The notes under the pieces are model-generated. The model was not told the origin of the DNA, ran no database searches, and was given only the letters and a program-made list of their open reading frames with translations. Position numbers and translations under genes: made by a program. From Myxococcus llanfairpwllgwyngyllgogerychwyrndrobwllllantysiliogogogochensis (GTDB lineage Bacteria > Myxococcota > Myxococcia > Myxococcales > Myxococcaceae), in contig NZ_VIFM01000059.1 in the NCBI RefSeq assembly GCF_006636215.1, positions 1 to 49,636 on the forward strand: DNA of 49,636 nucleotides, given 5' to 3'. How positions within the stretch are numbered: position 1 is the first letter of the stretch; every line of letters starts with the position of its first letter. Of this stretch, positions 17,452 to 25,312 are shown piece by piece.

Positions 17452-18155
17452 CCCGGGCCGCCCGGCGCGGAGAACATGTAGCCCTTGCCTCGCACCGTGA
17501 GGATGACGCGGGGCTCGGCCGAGTCGTCGCGCAGCTTCTCCCTGAGGCGCGCCATCGTCATGTCCACCGTGCGCGTCTGCACGCTCCTCGCGGGCAGGTG
17601 CCAGACGCGCTCCAGCAGCTCTTCCCGGGAGATGGCCCGGTTGGCGTTGTCGCCCAGGTAGCGCAGCGCCTCGGCCTCGCGCTCGGAGAGGTCCGTCCGG
17701 GAGCCGTCGTCGAAGCTCAGCTCCCGGCGCTCCACCACGAAGTGGCCTCCGGGGAAGTCCACGCGGGAGGCGCCCTGGGGCCGCTCCGCCGAGCGTCGGA
17801 GCACCGCGCCCGCGCGTGCCAGCAGCTCACGCACCGAGAAGGGCTTCACCACGTAGTCGTCCGCGCCGAGCTTCAGCCCCATCACCCGGTCCTCCTCCTG
17901 GCCCCGGGCGGTGAGGATGATGACGGGCAGCGTCGGCCGGCTCTTTCGCACGGCCCGGAGCAGGTCCAGCCCGTCACCGTCCGGGAGCACCAGGTCCAGC
18001 AGCACCAGGTCCACCGGCGTGCGCTCGGCCAGCCGCTGGCCTTCCTCCCGCACGCCCGCTTCGAGGACCTCGTAGCCCTCGAAGCGAAGCGCATCCACGA
18101 TTCCGCGCCGGATGGCGGGGTCATCCTCGACGACGAGTACTCGGCGCGCGGCCAT
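17448..18155 (-). CDS. OmpR/PhoB-family response regulator
   Basis: A 235-residue protein. Receiver domain residues 4-120 have the acidic pair EDD at 10-12, phospho-acceptor Asp54 in VLLDLVLPDGDG, and the conserved Lys in YVVKPFS. The C-terminal winged helix (about 135-232) reads LSEREAEALRYLGDN...RTVDMTMARLREKL...VRGKGYMF, a clear Trans_reg_C domain. It is the partner of the coupled histidine kinase and lies 9 bp after the VWA gene. A direct repeat of the type such regulators bind lies in front of the operon (19474-19493), suggesting autoregulation. Confidence 0.95.
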   Translation of the reverse strand: MAARRVLVVEDDPAIRRGIVDALRFEGYEVLEAGVREEGQRLAERTPVDLVLLDLVLPDGDGLDLLRAVRKSRPTLPVIILTARGQEEDRVMGLKLGADDYVVKPFSVRELLARAGAVLRRSAERPQGASRVDFPGGHFVVERRELSFDDGSRTDLSEREAEALRYLGDNANRAISREELLERVWHLPARSVQTRTVDMTMARLREKLRDDSAEPRVILTVRGKGYMFSAPGGPG

Positions 18156-18164
18156 GACGGCATC

Positions 18165-19403
18165 CTACTCCAAGGTGAACTGACGCTTCGTCGCCTCGCG
18201 ACGCACCACCTGACCGATGACCCCGTCCAGCGTGGACTCCTCCTCCGTGGGATTCTTCTTGCGAGCCTCCGCGAGGAACTCCTGACGCTGCCGGCCCAGC
18301 TCCTGGATGCGCTGCTGCAGCGCCGCCCGCTCCTTCTCCCGGGCCTCCAGCCACGCCTTGCGCCCGTCGCCGTCCAGGTTGCGCATCGGCTCGGGCAGGT
18401 CATCGGCGGCGACCGCGCCCAGGTCCACCTTGTTCTTCTTCACCGCGTCCACCAGGTCCCAGCTCTCGTTGGAGTAGTTCCCGGAGGACTTCGCCACCGA
18501 GCGCGCCGCCATGTTCTGCACCGACACGCCGCGCGAGAGGCTGTCCTGCTCCTGCTGCCGAATCTGGCTCGCCTTGCCCGCGGCGCCGCCATAGACGACG
18601 TAGGTCTTGTTCAGCTCGGTGCCGAGCCGGGCAATCTCCTCGTCCTGCGGCGCGGGCAGCTCCACCACCTTCTGGTTCTGGTCGATGTTCATGTAGCTGC
18701 CATCGGCGAGCGTGGCGGCCGCCTTCCACTGGTCCGAGATGCCCTGCTCGTAGCCACCGCAGTGGATGGTGTTCACGGTGATGCCCCGCTTGCTGGCGGC
18801 GGACACGGCCTCGCGGAAGTCGACGGGGCCCTGGGTGAAGGTCTCGTTGCCGGCGATGAAGATGAGCCGCATCGCGTCCGGGTTCGTGCTCCACGCGAGC
18901 TTCTGGCTGGCCTCCTGGATGACCTCGCCGCAGTGCTCGGAGCCGCCGGAGGTCCTCAGGGCGAAGAGGCGCTCGGAGATGGCGTCCAGGTCCGTGGTGA
19001 AGGGCGTCAGCAGGCGAATCTCATTCGAGCCCGCGCCCTCCCCGGCGTAGCCGTAGGCGTAGAGGGCCAGCTCGAGCCTCGGAGCGGCGCCCCCACGTCG
19101 GGCCTGAGAGAAGCGGTTCACGATGTTCCACAGCTGCGTGCGGGCCTGGTCCAACAGGCCGTCCATGCTGCCGCTGGTGTCCAGCAGCAGGGCAATCTGG
19201 ATGACGGGGGCCGAGGCATCGGCCGGCGCGGGCTTCGTCGGGGTGGGGACCTCCACGCGAGGAGGAGGGGCCACCGCCACGGGGGCGGGACGCGGCACCT
19301 CGGGAGGAGGCGGGGTGGACGCGGGCTTGCCCAGCAGGAGCGCGGAGAGCGCGAGCACCGTGGCCGAGCCAAGGATGACAGGGAGCTTGAGGGCCGGTTT
19401 CAT
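18165..19403 (-). CDS. Exported VWA-domain protein
   Basis: A 412-residue protein. An N-terminal hydrophobic segment (residues 9-25) acts as signal or anchor, followed by a Pro-rich linker (about 28-60). The VWA domain starts near residue 66 with the metal-ion-dependent adhesion motif DTSGSM at 75-80; FIAGNETFTQG and the Cys-containing IHCGGYEQG follow. The C-terminal third is charged and helical. Such proteins bind partner proteins through a divalent ion. As first gene of an operon with a response regulator and kinase, it may be a cell-envelope input component or an output of that system. Confidence 0.88.
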   Translation of the reverse strand: MKPALKLPVILGSATVLALSALLLGKPASTPPPPEVPRPAPVAVAPPPRVEVPTPTKPAPADASAPVIQIALLLDTSGSMDGLLDQARTQLWNIVNRFSQARRGGAAPRLELALYAYGYAGEGAGSNEIRLLTPFTTDLDAISERLFALRTSGGSEHCGEVIQEASQKLAWSTNPDAMRLIFIAGNETFTQGPVDFREAVSAASKRGITVNTIHCGGYEQGISDQWKAAATLADGSYMNIDQNQKVVELPAPQDEEIARLGTELNKTYVVYGGAAGKASQIRQQEQDSLSRGVSVQNMAARSVAKSSGNYSNESWDLVDAVKKNKVDLGAVAADDLPEPMRNLDGDGRKAWLEAREKERAALQQRIQELGRQRQEFLAEARKKNPTEEESTLDGVIGQVVRREATKRQFTLE

Positions 19404-19473
19404 CGTGAGTCCTTTCGTACGGCGGTGCCCTGAAGAGCACGCTGGGACAGTAACGATGGAGACCGTCCGAAAG

Positions 19474-19493
19474 GTGTAACCGCCGTGTAACCG
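19474..19493 (-). promoter_or_regulatory. Direct repeat upstream of the VWA-regulator-kinase operon
   Basis: GTGTAACCG occurs twice with 11-bp periodicity (19474-19482 and 19485-19493; CGGTTACAC on the operon strand), 71-90 bp before the VWA start codon. One-turn direct repeats are the usual binding form for OmpR/PhoB-family regulators, so the operon's own response regulator is the first candidate. Confidence 0.55.
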
Positions 19494-19502
19494 GGTGCGC
19501 GG

Positions 19503-20111
19503 CTACCGCGCGTCCCAGAGGAAACCCAGCTCCAGCTCGAAGGCCTCGAAGGGCTCCGCGCGAACCCTCGCGTTCGCCTCATGGATGACGGGTGGGGCGT
19601 AGCTTCGTCCATCGAGGCGATGGACCTCCAACGTCCTGGCTATCGGATCGATGATCCAGACATGGCGCACGCCTTCGCGGGCATACAGGGGCAGCTTCAA
19701 CGAGCGGTCCAGTCGCGACGTGGAGGGGGACAGCACCTCGCAGACCCAGTCCGGGACGACCGTGAAGCCGACCGTCTGCGGAAGCTCTGTCATCCGCTCA
19801 CGTCGCCAGCCCGCGACATCCGGGACGAGGACATTTCCCCCGAACAGATGAAGCTCCGGCTCGTCCAAGATGAACCAGCCTCCAGGCCCGCCCCGTCCCC
19901 GGTCGAACGGTCCGCTCAACTCACCTCCCAGCCGGGACGACGCCAGCGCGTGCCGCGGTGCTGGCCGAGGGCTGACGTGCAGTTCCCCATCGATGAGCTC
20001 CCCGACCACCGTCTCGGGAAGCGCCTCCAGGTCCTCATAGGTGGCCGGTTTCTTGTCCATGACGTCCCCATATCCATAGGCCTCGCCGCCCAACCCCAGT
20101 TCCATGGTCAT
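19503..20111 (-). CDS. Uma2-family (DUF820) predicted nuclease
   Basis: Up to 202 residues. Motifs PATYEDLEALPE, VGELIDGELHVSPRPAPRH, VPDVAGWR, WVCEVLSPSTSRLDRSLKLPLYA and VRHVWIIDPIARTLEVHRL match the Uma2 family, a PD-(D/E)xK-type restriction-endonuclease fold; the acidic residues in PDVAGW and CEVLS with the following Lys would form the active site. An internal ATG (MDKKPATYEDL, 20060) is an equally usual start for the family. The role of these proteins is not established. It stands alone between argR and the VWA operon. Confidence 0.9.
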   Translation of the reverse strand: MTMELGLGGEAYGYGDVMDKKPATYEDLEALPETVVGELIDGELHVSPRPAPRHALASSRLGGELSGPFDRGRGGPGGWFILDEPELHLFGGNVLVPDVAGWRRERMTELPQTVGFTVVPDWVCEVLSPSTSRLDRSLKLPLYAREGVRHVWIIDPIARTLEVHRLDGRSYAPPVIHEANARVRAEPFEAFELELGFLWDAR

Positions 20112-20292
20112 GCGAGGGGAATAACATCGGGGTCTGACGCGTGAGGGTGTCCATGCCGCTACCGCCCTCCCAGGTTGTATCGGCTGGACGGCGGACGCAA
20201 GGGGGCGCTACACCGCCACCCGGCTCGGGCCACGCACGTGCACGTCGTGCAATCACGCGGCCAGTGAGCGCCACGGACCAGGCACCGCCGAC

Positions 20293-20715
20293 TCAGGCGC
20301 TCCGGAGCATCAGCCGCTCCACGACGGAGCGCACCTCGCGCAGCCGCGCGGGGTCCGTCACGGCGACAAAGATGGTGTCGTCGCCAGCCACCGTGCCAGC
20401 GAGCCCCGGCACCTCCGGTTCTCGGTCCAACGCCAACGCCAGGGCGGGCGCGTAGCCAGGCCCCGTCTTCACCACGAGCATGTTCGGCGGAGCCTCGATG
20501 ATGCTGACGCGCTGCCGCTCGGTGGCCACCACCGGCTCCATCGACGCGCGCTGATAGCGCCCGCCGACCTTCTGCACGCCCAGCTTCTTCAGCCGCCGCG
20601 ACAGCGTGGACTGGCTCGGGGCCTGCCCTTCCGCCTCCAGCAGCTCCTGCAAGACCGCCTGATCGCTGATCTCCCGCTCCGAGATGAGCCGAAGGATTTC
20701 GTCGTCCAGGTTCAT
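20293..20715 (-). CDS. argR: Arginine repressor ArgR
   Basis: A 140-residue protein with start at 20715 (MNLDDEILRL); longer starts are possible but run into the operator region. The N-terminal winged helix shows QAVLQELLEAEGQAPSQSTLSRRLKKLGVQKVGG, with the SQSTLSRRLK recognition helix of ArgR. The C-terminal oligomerisation and arginine-binding domain shows LVVKTGPGYAPALALALD and GTVAGDDTIFVAVTD, with the GDDT motif that contacts arginine. It is divergent from the arginine operon, with ARG-box-like sites in the 182-bp space between, so it probably controls both itself and the operon in response to arginine. Confidence 0.95.
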   Translation of the reverse strand: MNLDDEILRLISEREISDQAVLQELLEAEGQAPSQSTLSRRLKKLGVQKVGGRYQRASMEPVVATERQRVSIIEAPPNMLVVKTGPGYAPALALALDREPEVPGLAGTVAGDDTIFVAVTDPARLREVRSVVERLMLRSA

Positions 20716-20736
20716 TCCCACCACCATGCATGCGCG

Positions 20737-20750
20737 TGAATTTCCATGCA
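20737..20750 (+). promoter_or_regulatory. ARG-box-like site near argR
   Basis: TGAATTTCCATGCA matches 9 of 10 fixed positions of the enterobacterial ARG-box core TGAAT-N4-ATTCA. It lies about 22 bp upstream of the argR start, where binding would block argR transcription. Confidence 0.6.
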
Positions 20751-20832
20751 AGGAACCCGCATGAAAGATTGCGGGAACATTACCCTTGCGCGTCGCGTCT
20801 TTCTGCATAATATCCGCGCCCCATTCGCGGAA

Positions 20833-20861
20833 ATGCACGCATGCTGGTGCATATTCATCCA
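20833..20861 (+). promoter_or_regulatory. Second ARG-box-like site with inverted repeat, upstream of argF'
   Basis: TGCATATTCATCCA (20848-20861) matches 8 of 10 fixed ARG-box positions and overlaps a perfect inverted repeat ATGCAC / GTGCAT (20833-20838 and 20847-20852). Together with the site at 20737, two boxes about 110 bp apart flank the divergent promoters. Confidence 0.55.
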
Positions 20862-20897
20862 CCTATGCATCCGGTCCAGGCCAGGGAGCGCAGGCCC

Positions 20898-21908
20898 ATG
20901 AAGCACGTCACGCACATCAAGGATCTCGGCCCCGCGGGTGTAGAGGCCATCCTCGCGCAGGCAGCGGCCTGGAAGCAGACGCCTCCGGGTCGTCATCTGG
21001 AGGGGAGCATCCTCGGGATGGTGTTCTTCAACCCGTCGCTGCGCACGCGCACCTCGTTCGAGGCGGTGATGCTGCGCGGGGGTGGCAACGCCATCATCCT
21101 GGATGTCGGCTCGGGCGTGTGGAAGCTGGAGCACCGCGAGGGCGCGGTGATGAACCTGGACCGGGCCGAGCACCTCAAGGAGGCCGCGCCCGTCCTCTCG
21201 CGCTTCGTGGACATGCTGGGCGTGCGGACCTTCTCGCAGGGTGGCGGCGACGAGGAGGACGAGGTCGACCCCATCATCAACGCGTTCCGCAAGTGGGCCA
21301 CCGTTCCCGTGGTCAGCATGGAGTCCGCGCGCGAGCACCCGTGCCAGGGCCTGGCGGACATGCTGACCTTGCGCGAGACGTTCGGCACCACGAAGAAGCT
21401 GCCCGTGACGCTGACGTGGGCACCGCACATCAAGCCGCTGCCCAAGGCGGTTCCCAACTCGTTCCTCCTGAGCGCGGCGGCGGCCGGCTGTGAGGTGCGC
21501 GTGGCGCATCCTCCTGGCTTCGAGCTGCACCCCGCGGTGCGCGCGGAGGCGGAGGCGTACGCCAAGGCCACCGGCGGCAGCATCACCTACACCCACGACC
21601 AGGACGAGGCGCTCGCCGGCAGCCGCGCCGTCTACGCCAAGTCGTGGGGCCCGACGGCCGCCGCGGCCTTCTCCCCCAACGACGTCACCGCGCTGCTCGC
21701 GTCGTATTCCGGGTGGATGCCCACGCTGCGCACCATGGCGAGCGCGGCGAAGGATGCCGCGTTCCTGCACTGCCTCCCCGTGCGTCGCAACGTGGAGGTC
21801 GCCGATGAGGTCCTGGACCATTCCAGCAGTCGTGTGGTGGACGAGGCGGGCAACCGCTTCCACGTCCAGCGCGCCCTGCTCCACTGGATGCGCTCGCAGT
21901 CCCGCTGA
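20898..21908 (+). CDS. argF': N-acyl-L-ornithine carbamoyltransferase (acetyl- or succinyl-ornithine type)
   Basis: A 336-residue protein; the start at 20898 (MKHVTHIKDLG) has GGAG nine bases upstream. Carbamoyl-phosphate binding motif FFNPSLRTRTSFE is at residues 43-55, and HCLPVRRN replaces the usual HCLPAxRG of ordinary ornithine carbamoyltransferase, placing it with the N-acetyl/N-succinylornithine enzymes of Xanthomonas and Bacteroides. TWAPHIKPLPKAVPNSF is very like the Bacteroides succinylornithine enzyme. The residue matching the specificity switch (Glu in the acetyl enzyme, Pro in the succinyl enzyme) is Ala90 in LDRAEH. The product would be N-acylcitrulline, later deacylated by the argE-like gene in this operon. 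First gene of the operon. Confidence 0.92.
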   Translation: MKHVTHIKDLGPAGVEAILAQAAAWKQTPPGRHLEGSILGMVFFNPSLRTRTSFEAVMLRGGGNAIILDVGSGVWKLEHREGAVMNLDRAEHLKEAAPVLSRFVDMLGVRTFSQGGGDEEDEVDPIINAFRKWATVPVVSMESAREHPCQGLADMLTLRETFGTTKKLPVTLTWAPHIKPLPKAVPNSFLLSAAAAGCEVRVAHPPGFELHPAVRAEAEAYAKATGGSITYTHDQDEALAGSRAVYAKSWGPTAAAAFSPNDVTALLASYSGWMPTLRTMASAAKDAAFLHCLPVRRNVEVADEVLDHSSSRVVDEAGNRFHVQRALLHWMRSQSR

Positions 21909-21959
21909 GCGGCGCCACCCAGGCGCGCCTCTCCCCTTCTCTTCATTTCGAGGTCTCCC

Positions 21960-22886
21960 GTGCCCTTGTCACCCGACCCGTACTCCGCGCTTCGCAACGC
22001 CGCGCGCTATGTGCAGCAGTTCCGCCGCAAGACGTTCGTCGTGAAGCTCGGCGGCGCCATGCTGAGCGACCCGCGTCTGCGCCGCTCCGCGTGCGAGCAG
22101 ATTGCCCTGCTGTGGACGTTCTCCATCCGCCCCGTCGTCGTGCACGGCGGCGGGCCCGAACTGGACACGCTGTGTGACGCCCTCCACCTGCCGGTGGAGA
22201 AGGTGGCGGGCCGTCGCGTGACGTCCGCGCCCGTGCTGGACGCGGCGAAGATGGTGCTCGCCGGCAAGCTGCACACGGACCTGCTCGCGGACCTGCAGGC
22301 GGCGGGCGTGCCCTCCGTGGGCCTGAGCGGCGTGGACGCCGGGCTCATCAAGGCGCGTAAGCGTCCTCCCGTCATGGTGACGGAGCCGGGAGCCACCGAG
22401 GGCCGGCTGGTGGACTACGGCCTCGTCGGCGACATCGAGGCGGTGGACACGCGCGTGGTGGAGCACCTGCGCTCGGCCGACTACGTGCCCGTCATCGCGC
22501 CCCTCTCCGGCGGCGCGGACGGCGCCGTCTACAACACCAACGCGGACACCGTGGCGGCGGCGCTGTCGGTGGCCCTGTCGGCGGAGAAGCTCTTCTTCCT
22601 CGTCCAGGTGCCGGGCCTGCTGCGCGACTTGAATGACCCGACGTCGCTGGTGACGCTGGCGAACCTGACGGACCTGGCGACCATGGAGAACACGGGCGCC
22701 ATCTCCGGCGGCATGCGTCCCAAGGCGCACGCCATCCGCCACGCACTGGTGGGCGGCGTGGGCAGCGTGCATCTGGTGAGCGGCGTGGCACCCAACGCGC
22801 TGTTGGAGGAGGTCTTCACCAACGAGGGCAGCGGGACGATGGTGGTGCGCGAGAAGGCGCCGAAGAACGCGGGGAACGGGGGATGA
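21960..22886 (+). CDS. argB: N-acetylglutamate kinase (ArgB type)
   Basis: A 308-residue protein with GTG start and GAGG nine bases upstream. FVVKLGGAML (Lys29, Gly31-32) is the ATP-binding start, PVVVHGGGPELD binds the acyl-glutamate, and GLSGVDAGLI, VYNTNADTVAAALSVAL and FLVQVPGLLRD follow in the usual order of the amino acid kinase fold; GAISGGMRPKA is the late ATP-site loop. It phosphorylates the gamma-carboxylate of N-acylglutamate. Given the type of transcarbamylase encoded next to it, the natural substrate may be N-succinyl- rather than N-acetylglutamate. It overlaps the next gene by four bases. Confidence 0.93.
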   Translation: MPLSPDPYSALRNAARYVQQFRRKTFVVKLGGAMLSDPRLRRSACEQIALLWTFSIRPVVVHGGGPELDTLCDALHLPVEKVAGRRVTSAPVLDAAKMVLAGKLHTDLLADLQAAGVPSVGLSGVDAGLIKARKRPPVMVTEPGATEGRLVDYGLVGDIEAVDTRVVEHLRSADYVPVIAPLSGGADGAVYNTNADTVAAALSVALSAEKLFFLVQVPGLLRDLNDPTSLVTLANLTDLATMENTGAISGGMRPKAHAIRHALVGGVGSVHLVSGVAPNALLEEVFTNEGSGTMVVREKAPKNAGNGG

Positions 22887-23944
22887 AGGCGGCGGAGCTG
22901 CTCCAGGCGCTGGTGGCCATCCCCAGCGTTTCGGGTGACGAGCGACTCATCGCGGACACGGTGTCCGGGTGGGCGGCGGGCTGGGGTGCGCGCGTCCAGC
23001 GGAAGGGCCACAACGTGTGGTTCTCCGTGGGAAGCGGGCCACGCCGGCTGCTCGTCAACTCGCACCTGGACACGGTGAAGCCGTGCGCCGGGTGGACGTA
23101 CGCGCCCCACGCGCCCGAGTGGCGTGAGGACCGCCTGTACGGCCTGGGCAGCAACGACGCCAAGGGCTGCGTGACGGGGATGCTCGTCGCGGCCCGGACG
23201 CTCCTGAAGGAAGGTCCGCCCGCGGGTGGAGAAATCGTCTTCGCCTTCACCGCCGAGGAGGAGACCGGAGGCCAGGGCCTGGGCACGCTGCTGCCGGACC
23301 TGGGGCCGCTGGACGCCGCGGTGGTGGGCGAGCCCACGAGCCTCAAGCCCTGCACCGCCCAGCGGGGCATGCTCCTCTTGCGCTGCACCGCGCACGGCCG
23401 CAGCTCGCATGTCGCGCACGCGCACAACGCGCAGGCGGTGAACGCCATCCACGTCGCGGCCGGAGACATCTCCACGCTGGCGGAGCTGCGCTTCCCGTCC
23501 CACCCGCTGCTGGGTGAGGCGCGGGCCCAGGTGACGCAGATTTCCGGAGGGCTGGCGCGCAACCAGGTGCCGGACGCCTGCGAGTTCTTCGTGGACCTGC
23601 GCACCACGCCGAGCATGGACCACGCGCAGGTGGCGACCCAGCTCGGTGGCGTGTTGAAGAGCGAGGTGAAGGTGCACTCGGCGCGGTATCTGCCGAAGGC
23701 GACGCTGTCGCATCAGCCCATCGTCCGGGCGGCCATCGCCGCGTCGGGCGAAGAGCCCGTGGGCTCCAGCACCACGTCCGACTGGGCCTTCCTGGGCGAG
23801 CTGCCCACGGTGAAGGTGGGCCCGGGCGACACGCTGAGAAGCCACCTGGCGGACGAGTTCATCACCCTGGCGGAGCTGGAAGCTGGCGCCGCCTTCTACA
23901 CGCGCCTTCTGCGCGGCTACTTCGAGGAGGTGGCCCGTGGCTGA
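22883..23944 (+). CDS. ArgE/DapE-like M20 deacylase of the arginine operon
   Basis: A 353-residue protein whose ATG overlaps the argB stop (ATGA). M20 metal-site motifs in order: LLVNSHLDTVKP (His-x-Asp), YGLGSNDAKGCV, FTAEEETGGQG with the catalytic and ligand Glu residues, VVGEPTS, and SSTTSDWAFL; a C-terminal GDTLRSHLADEF supplies the last His. It would remove the N-acyl group from N-acylcitrulline (or N-acylornithine), giving citrulline for ArgG. In organisms with an acylornithine carbamoyltransferase the deacylase acts after carbamoylation, so acylcitrulline is the expected substrate. No signal peptide. Confidence 0.88.
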   Translation: MKAAELLQALVAIPSVSGDERLIADTVSGWAAGWGARVQRKGHNVWFSVGSGPRRLLVNSHLDTVKPCAGWTYAPHAPEWREDRLYGLGSNDAKGCVTGMLVAARTLLKEGPPAGGEIVFAFTAEEETGGQGLGTLLPDLGPLDAAVVGEPTSLKPCTAQRGMLLLRCTAHGRSSHVAHAHNAQAVNAIHVAAGDISTLAELRFPSHPLLGEARAQVTQISGGLARNQVPDACEFFVDLRTTPSMDHAQVATQLGGVLKSEVKVHSARYLPKATLSHQPIVRAAIAASGEEPVGSSTTSDWAFLGELPTVKVGPGDTLRSHLADEFITLAELEAGAAFYTRLLRGYFEEVARG

Positions 23945-25286
23945 GACTCTGTGGGGCAAGGGCGCCGCGCTGGACGCGGTCATCCACCGGTTCACCGTGG
24001 GCGACGACCCCGTCGTGGATCTGGCGCTGACGCCGCACGACGCGCTGGGCAGCGCCGCGCACGCGCGCATGCTGGGCAAGGTGGGCCTGCTCAAGCCCGA
24101 GGAGTCCCGGGCGCTCGTCGGCGCGCTGAAGACGCTGCACGACGAGGCGCGCGCGGGCCACTTCACCATCCGCCCCGAGCAGGAGGACGGACACACGGCG
24201 CTGGAGGCCGCGCTGGTGGAGCGCGTGGGCGAGCCGGGCAAGCGCATCCACCTGGCGCGCTCGCGCAATGACCAGGTGCTGCTCGCGGTGCGCCTGCTCC
24301 TGCGTGAAGAGGTCCTCGCGCTCGGCGCGGGCGCGGTGAAGCTGGCGGAGGCCTTCCTGGACTTCGCGCAGGCGCACGCCCATGTGGCGATGCCGGGCTA
24401 CACCCATCTGCGGCGCGCGATGCCGTCGACGTTCGGCATGTGGGGCATGGCCTTCGCGGAGGGGCTGCTGGAGGAGCTGGAGGCGCTGCGCGGCGTGTGG
24501 GGACGGCTGGACCGCTGCCCGCTCGGCGCCGCCGCGGGCTTCGGCGTGCCGCTGCCCATCGACCGCGAATACGTCGCTCAGCTGCTCGGTTTCAGTCGGG
24601 TGCAGAGAAGCCCCATCGACGCGCAGAACGGACGCGGCCGTCACGAGTCCGCGGTGCTGGGCTGGGCCTGCAGCGTCGCGGGCACGCTGGAGAAGTGGCT
24701 GTGGGACGTGCAGCTCTACAGCACGGACGAGTTCGGCTTCCTCGGGCTGCCGGACGCGTTCACCACGGGCTCCTCCATCATGCCGCAGAAGAAGAACCCG
24801 GACGTGGTCGAGCTGGCGCGCGGGCGATGCCGCGAGCTGCGAGGACTGGCGCACCAGGTGGAAGCGGTGGCGGGCGGCCTGCCCTCCAGCTACCACCGCG
24901 ACTTCCAGTTGCTCAAGCGCCCCACCTTCGCGGCGCTGGCCTCCAGCCGTGCGCTCCTGGACGTGCTCTCCCGTCTGGTGCCGGTGCTCCAGGTGAAGGC
25001 GGACGCCGCCGCGCGCGCCTGCGACGACACGCTGTACGCGGCCCACCACGCCTACACGTTGGTGGCCGGAGGACAGGCCTTCCGCGACGCCTACCGGCAG
25101 GTGGGCCGGGAGCTTTCGGACGGCACGTTCCACCCGGACCGCGAGGCATTGACGGCCACCCACCTGGGTGGCGCCGGAAACCTGGGGCTGCCCCAGGCCC
25201 GTGAGGAGCTGGCCGCCGCGCGCGCCTGGCTCGACGACACCCACCGCGCCCTGGCCACGGCCACCGCGCGCGTGTGGGACGTATGA
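23937..25286 (+). CDS. argH: Argininosuccinate lyase
   Basis: A 449-residue protein with GTG start overlapping the previous gene by 8 bp. The fumarase/aspartase superfamily signature GSSIMPQKKNPD is clear, as are HTALEAALVERVG, IHLARSRNDQVLLAVRL and MPGYTHLRRAMPSTFG. It splits argininosuccinate into arginine and fumarate, the last step of the pathway. Its place before argG in a coupled operon supports the assignment. Confidence 0.96.
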   Translation: MAETLWGKGAALDAVIHRFTVGDDPVVDLALTPHDALGSAAHARMLGKVGLLKPEESRALVGALKTLHDEARAGHFTIRPEQEDGHTALEAALVERVGEPGKRIHLARSRNDQVLLAVRLLLREEVLALGAGAVKLAEAFLDFAQAHAHVAMPGYTHLRRAMPSTFGMWGMAFAEGLLEELEALRGVWGRLDRCPLGAAAGFGVPLPIDREYVAQLLGFSRVQRSPIDAQNGRGRHESAVLGWACSVAGTLEKWLWDVQLYSTDEFGFLGLPDAFTTGSSIMPQKKNPDVVELARGRCRELRGLAHQVEAVAGGLPSSYHRDFQLLKRPTFAALASSRALLDVLSRLVPVLQVKADAAARACDDTLYAAHHAYTLVAGGQAFRDAYRQVGRELSDGTFHPDREALTATHLGGAGNLGLPQAREELAAARAWLDDTHRALATATARVWDV

Positions 25287-25312
25287 ACGCCTTCCCCGTG
25301 AGGAGTGACGAC

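Noticed and set aside
20898..21908. Ordinary ornithine carbamoyltransferase
   Set aside because: HCLPVRRN and PHIKPLPKAVPNSF are those of acylornithine enzymes.
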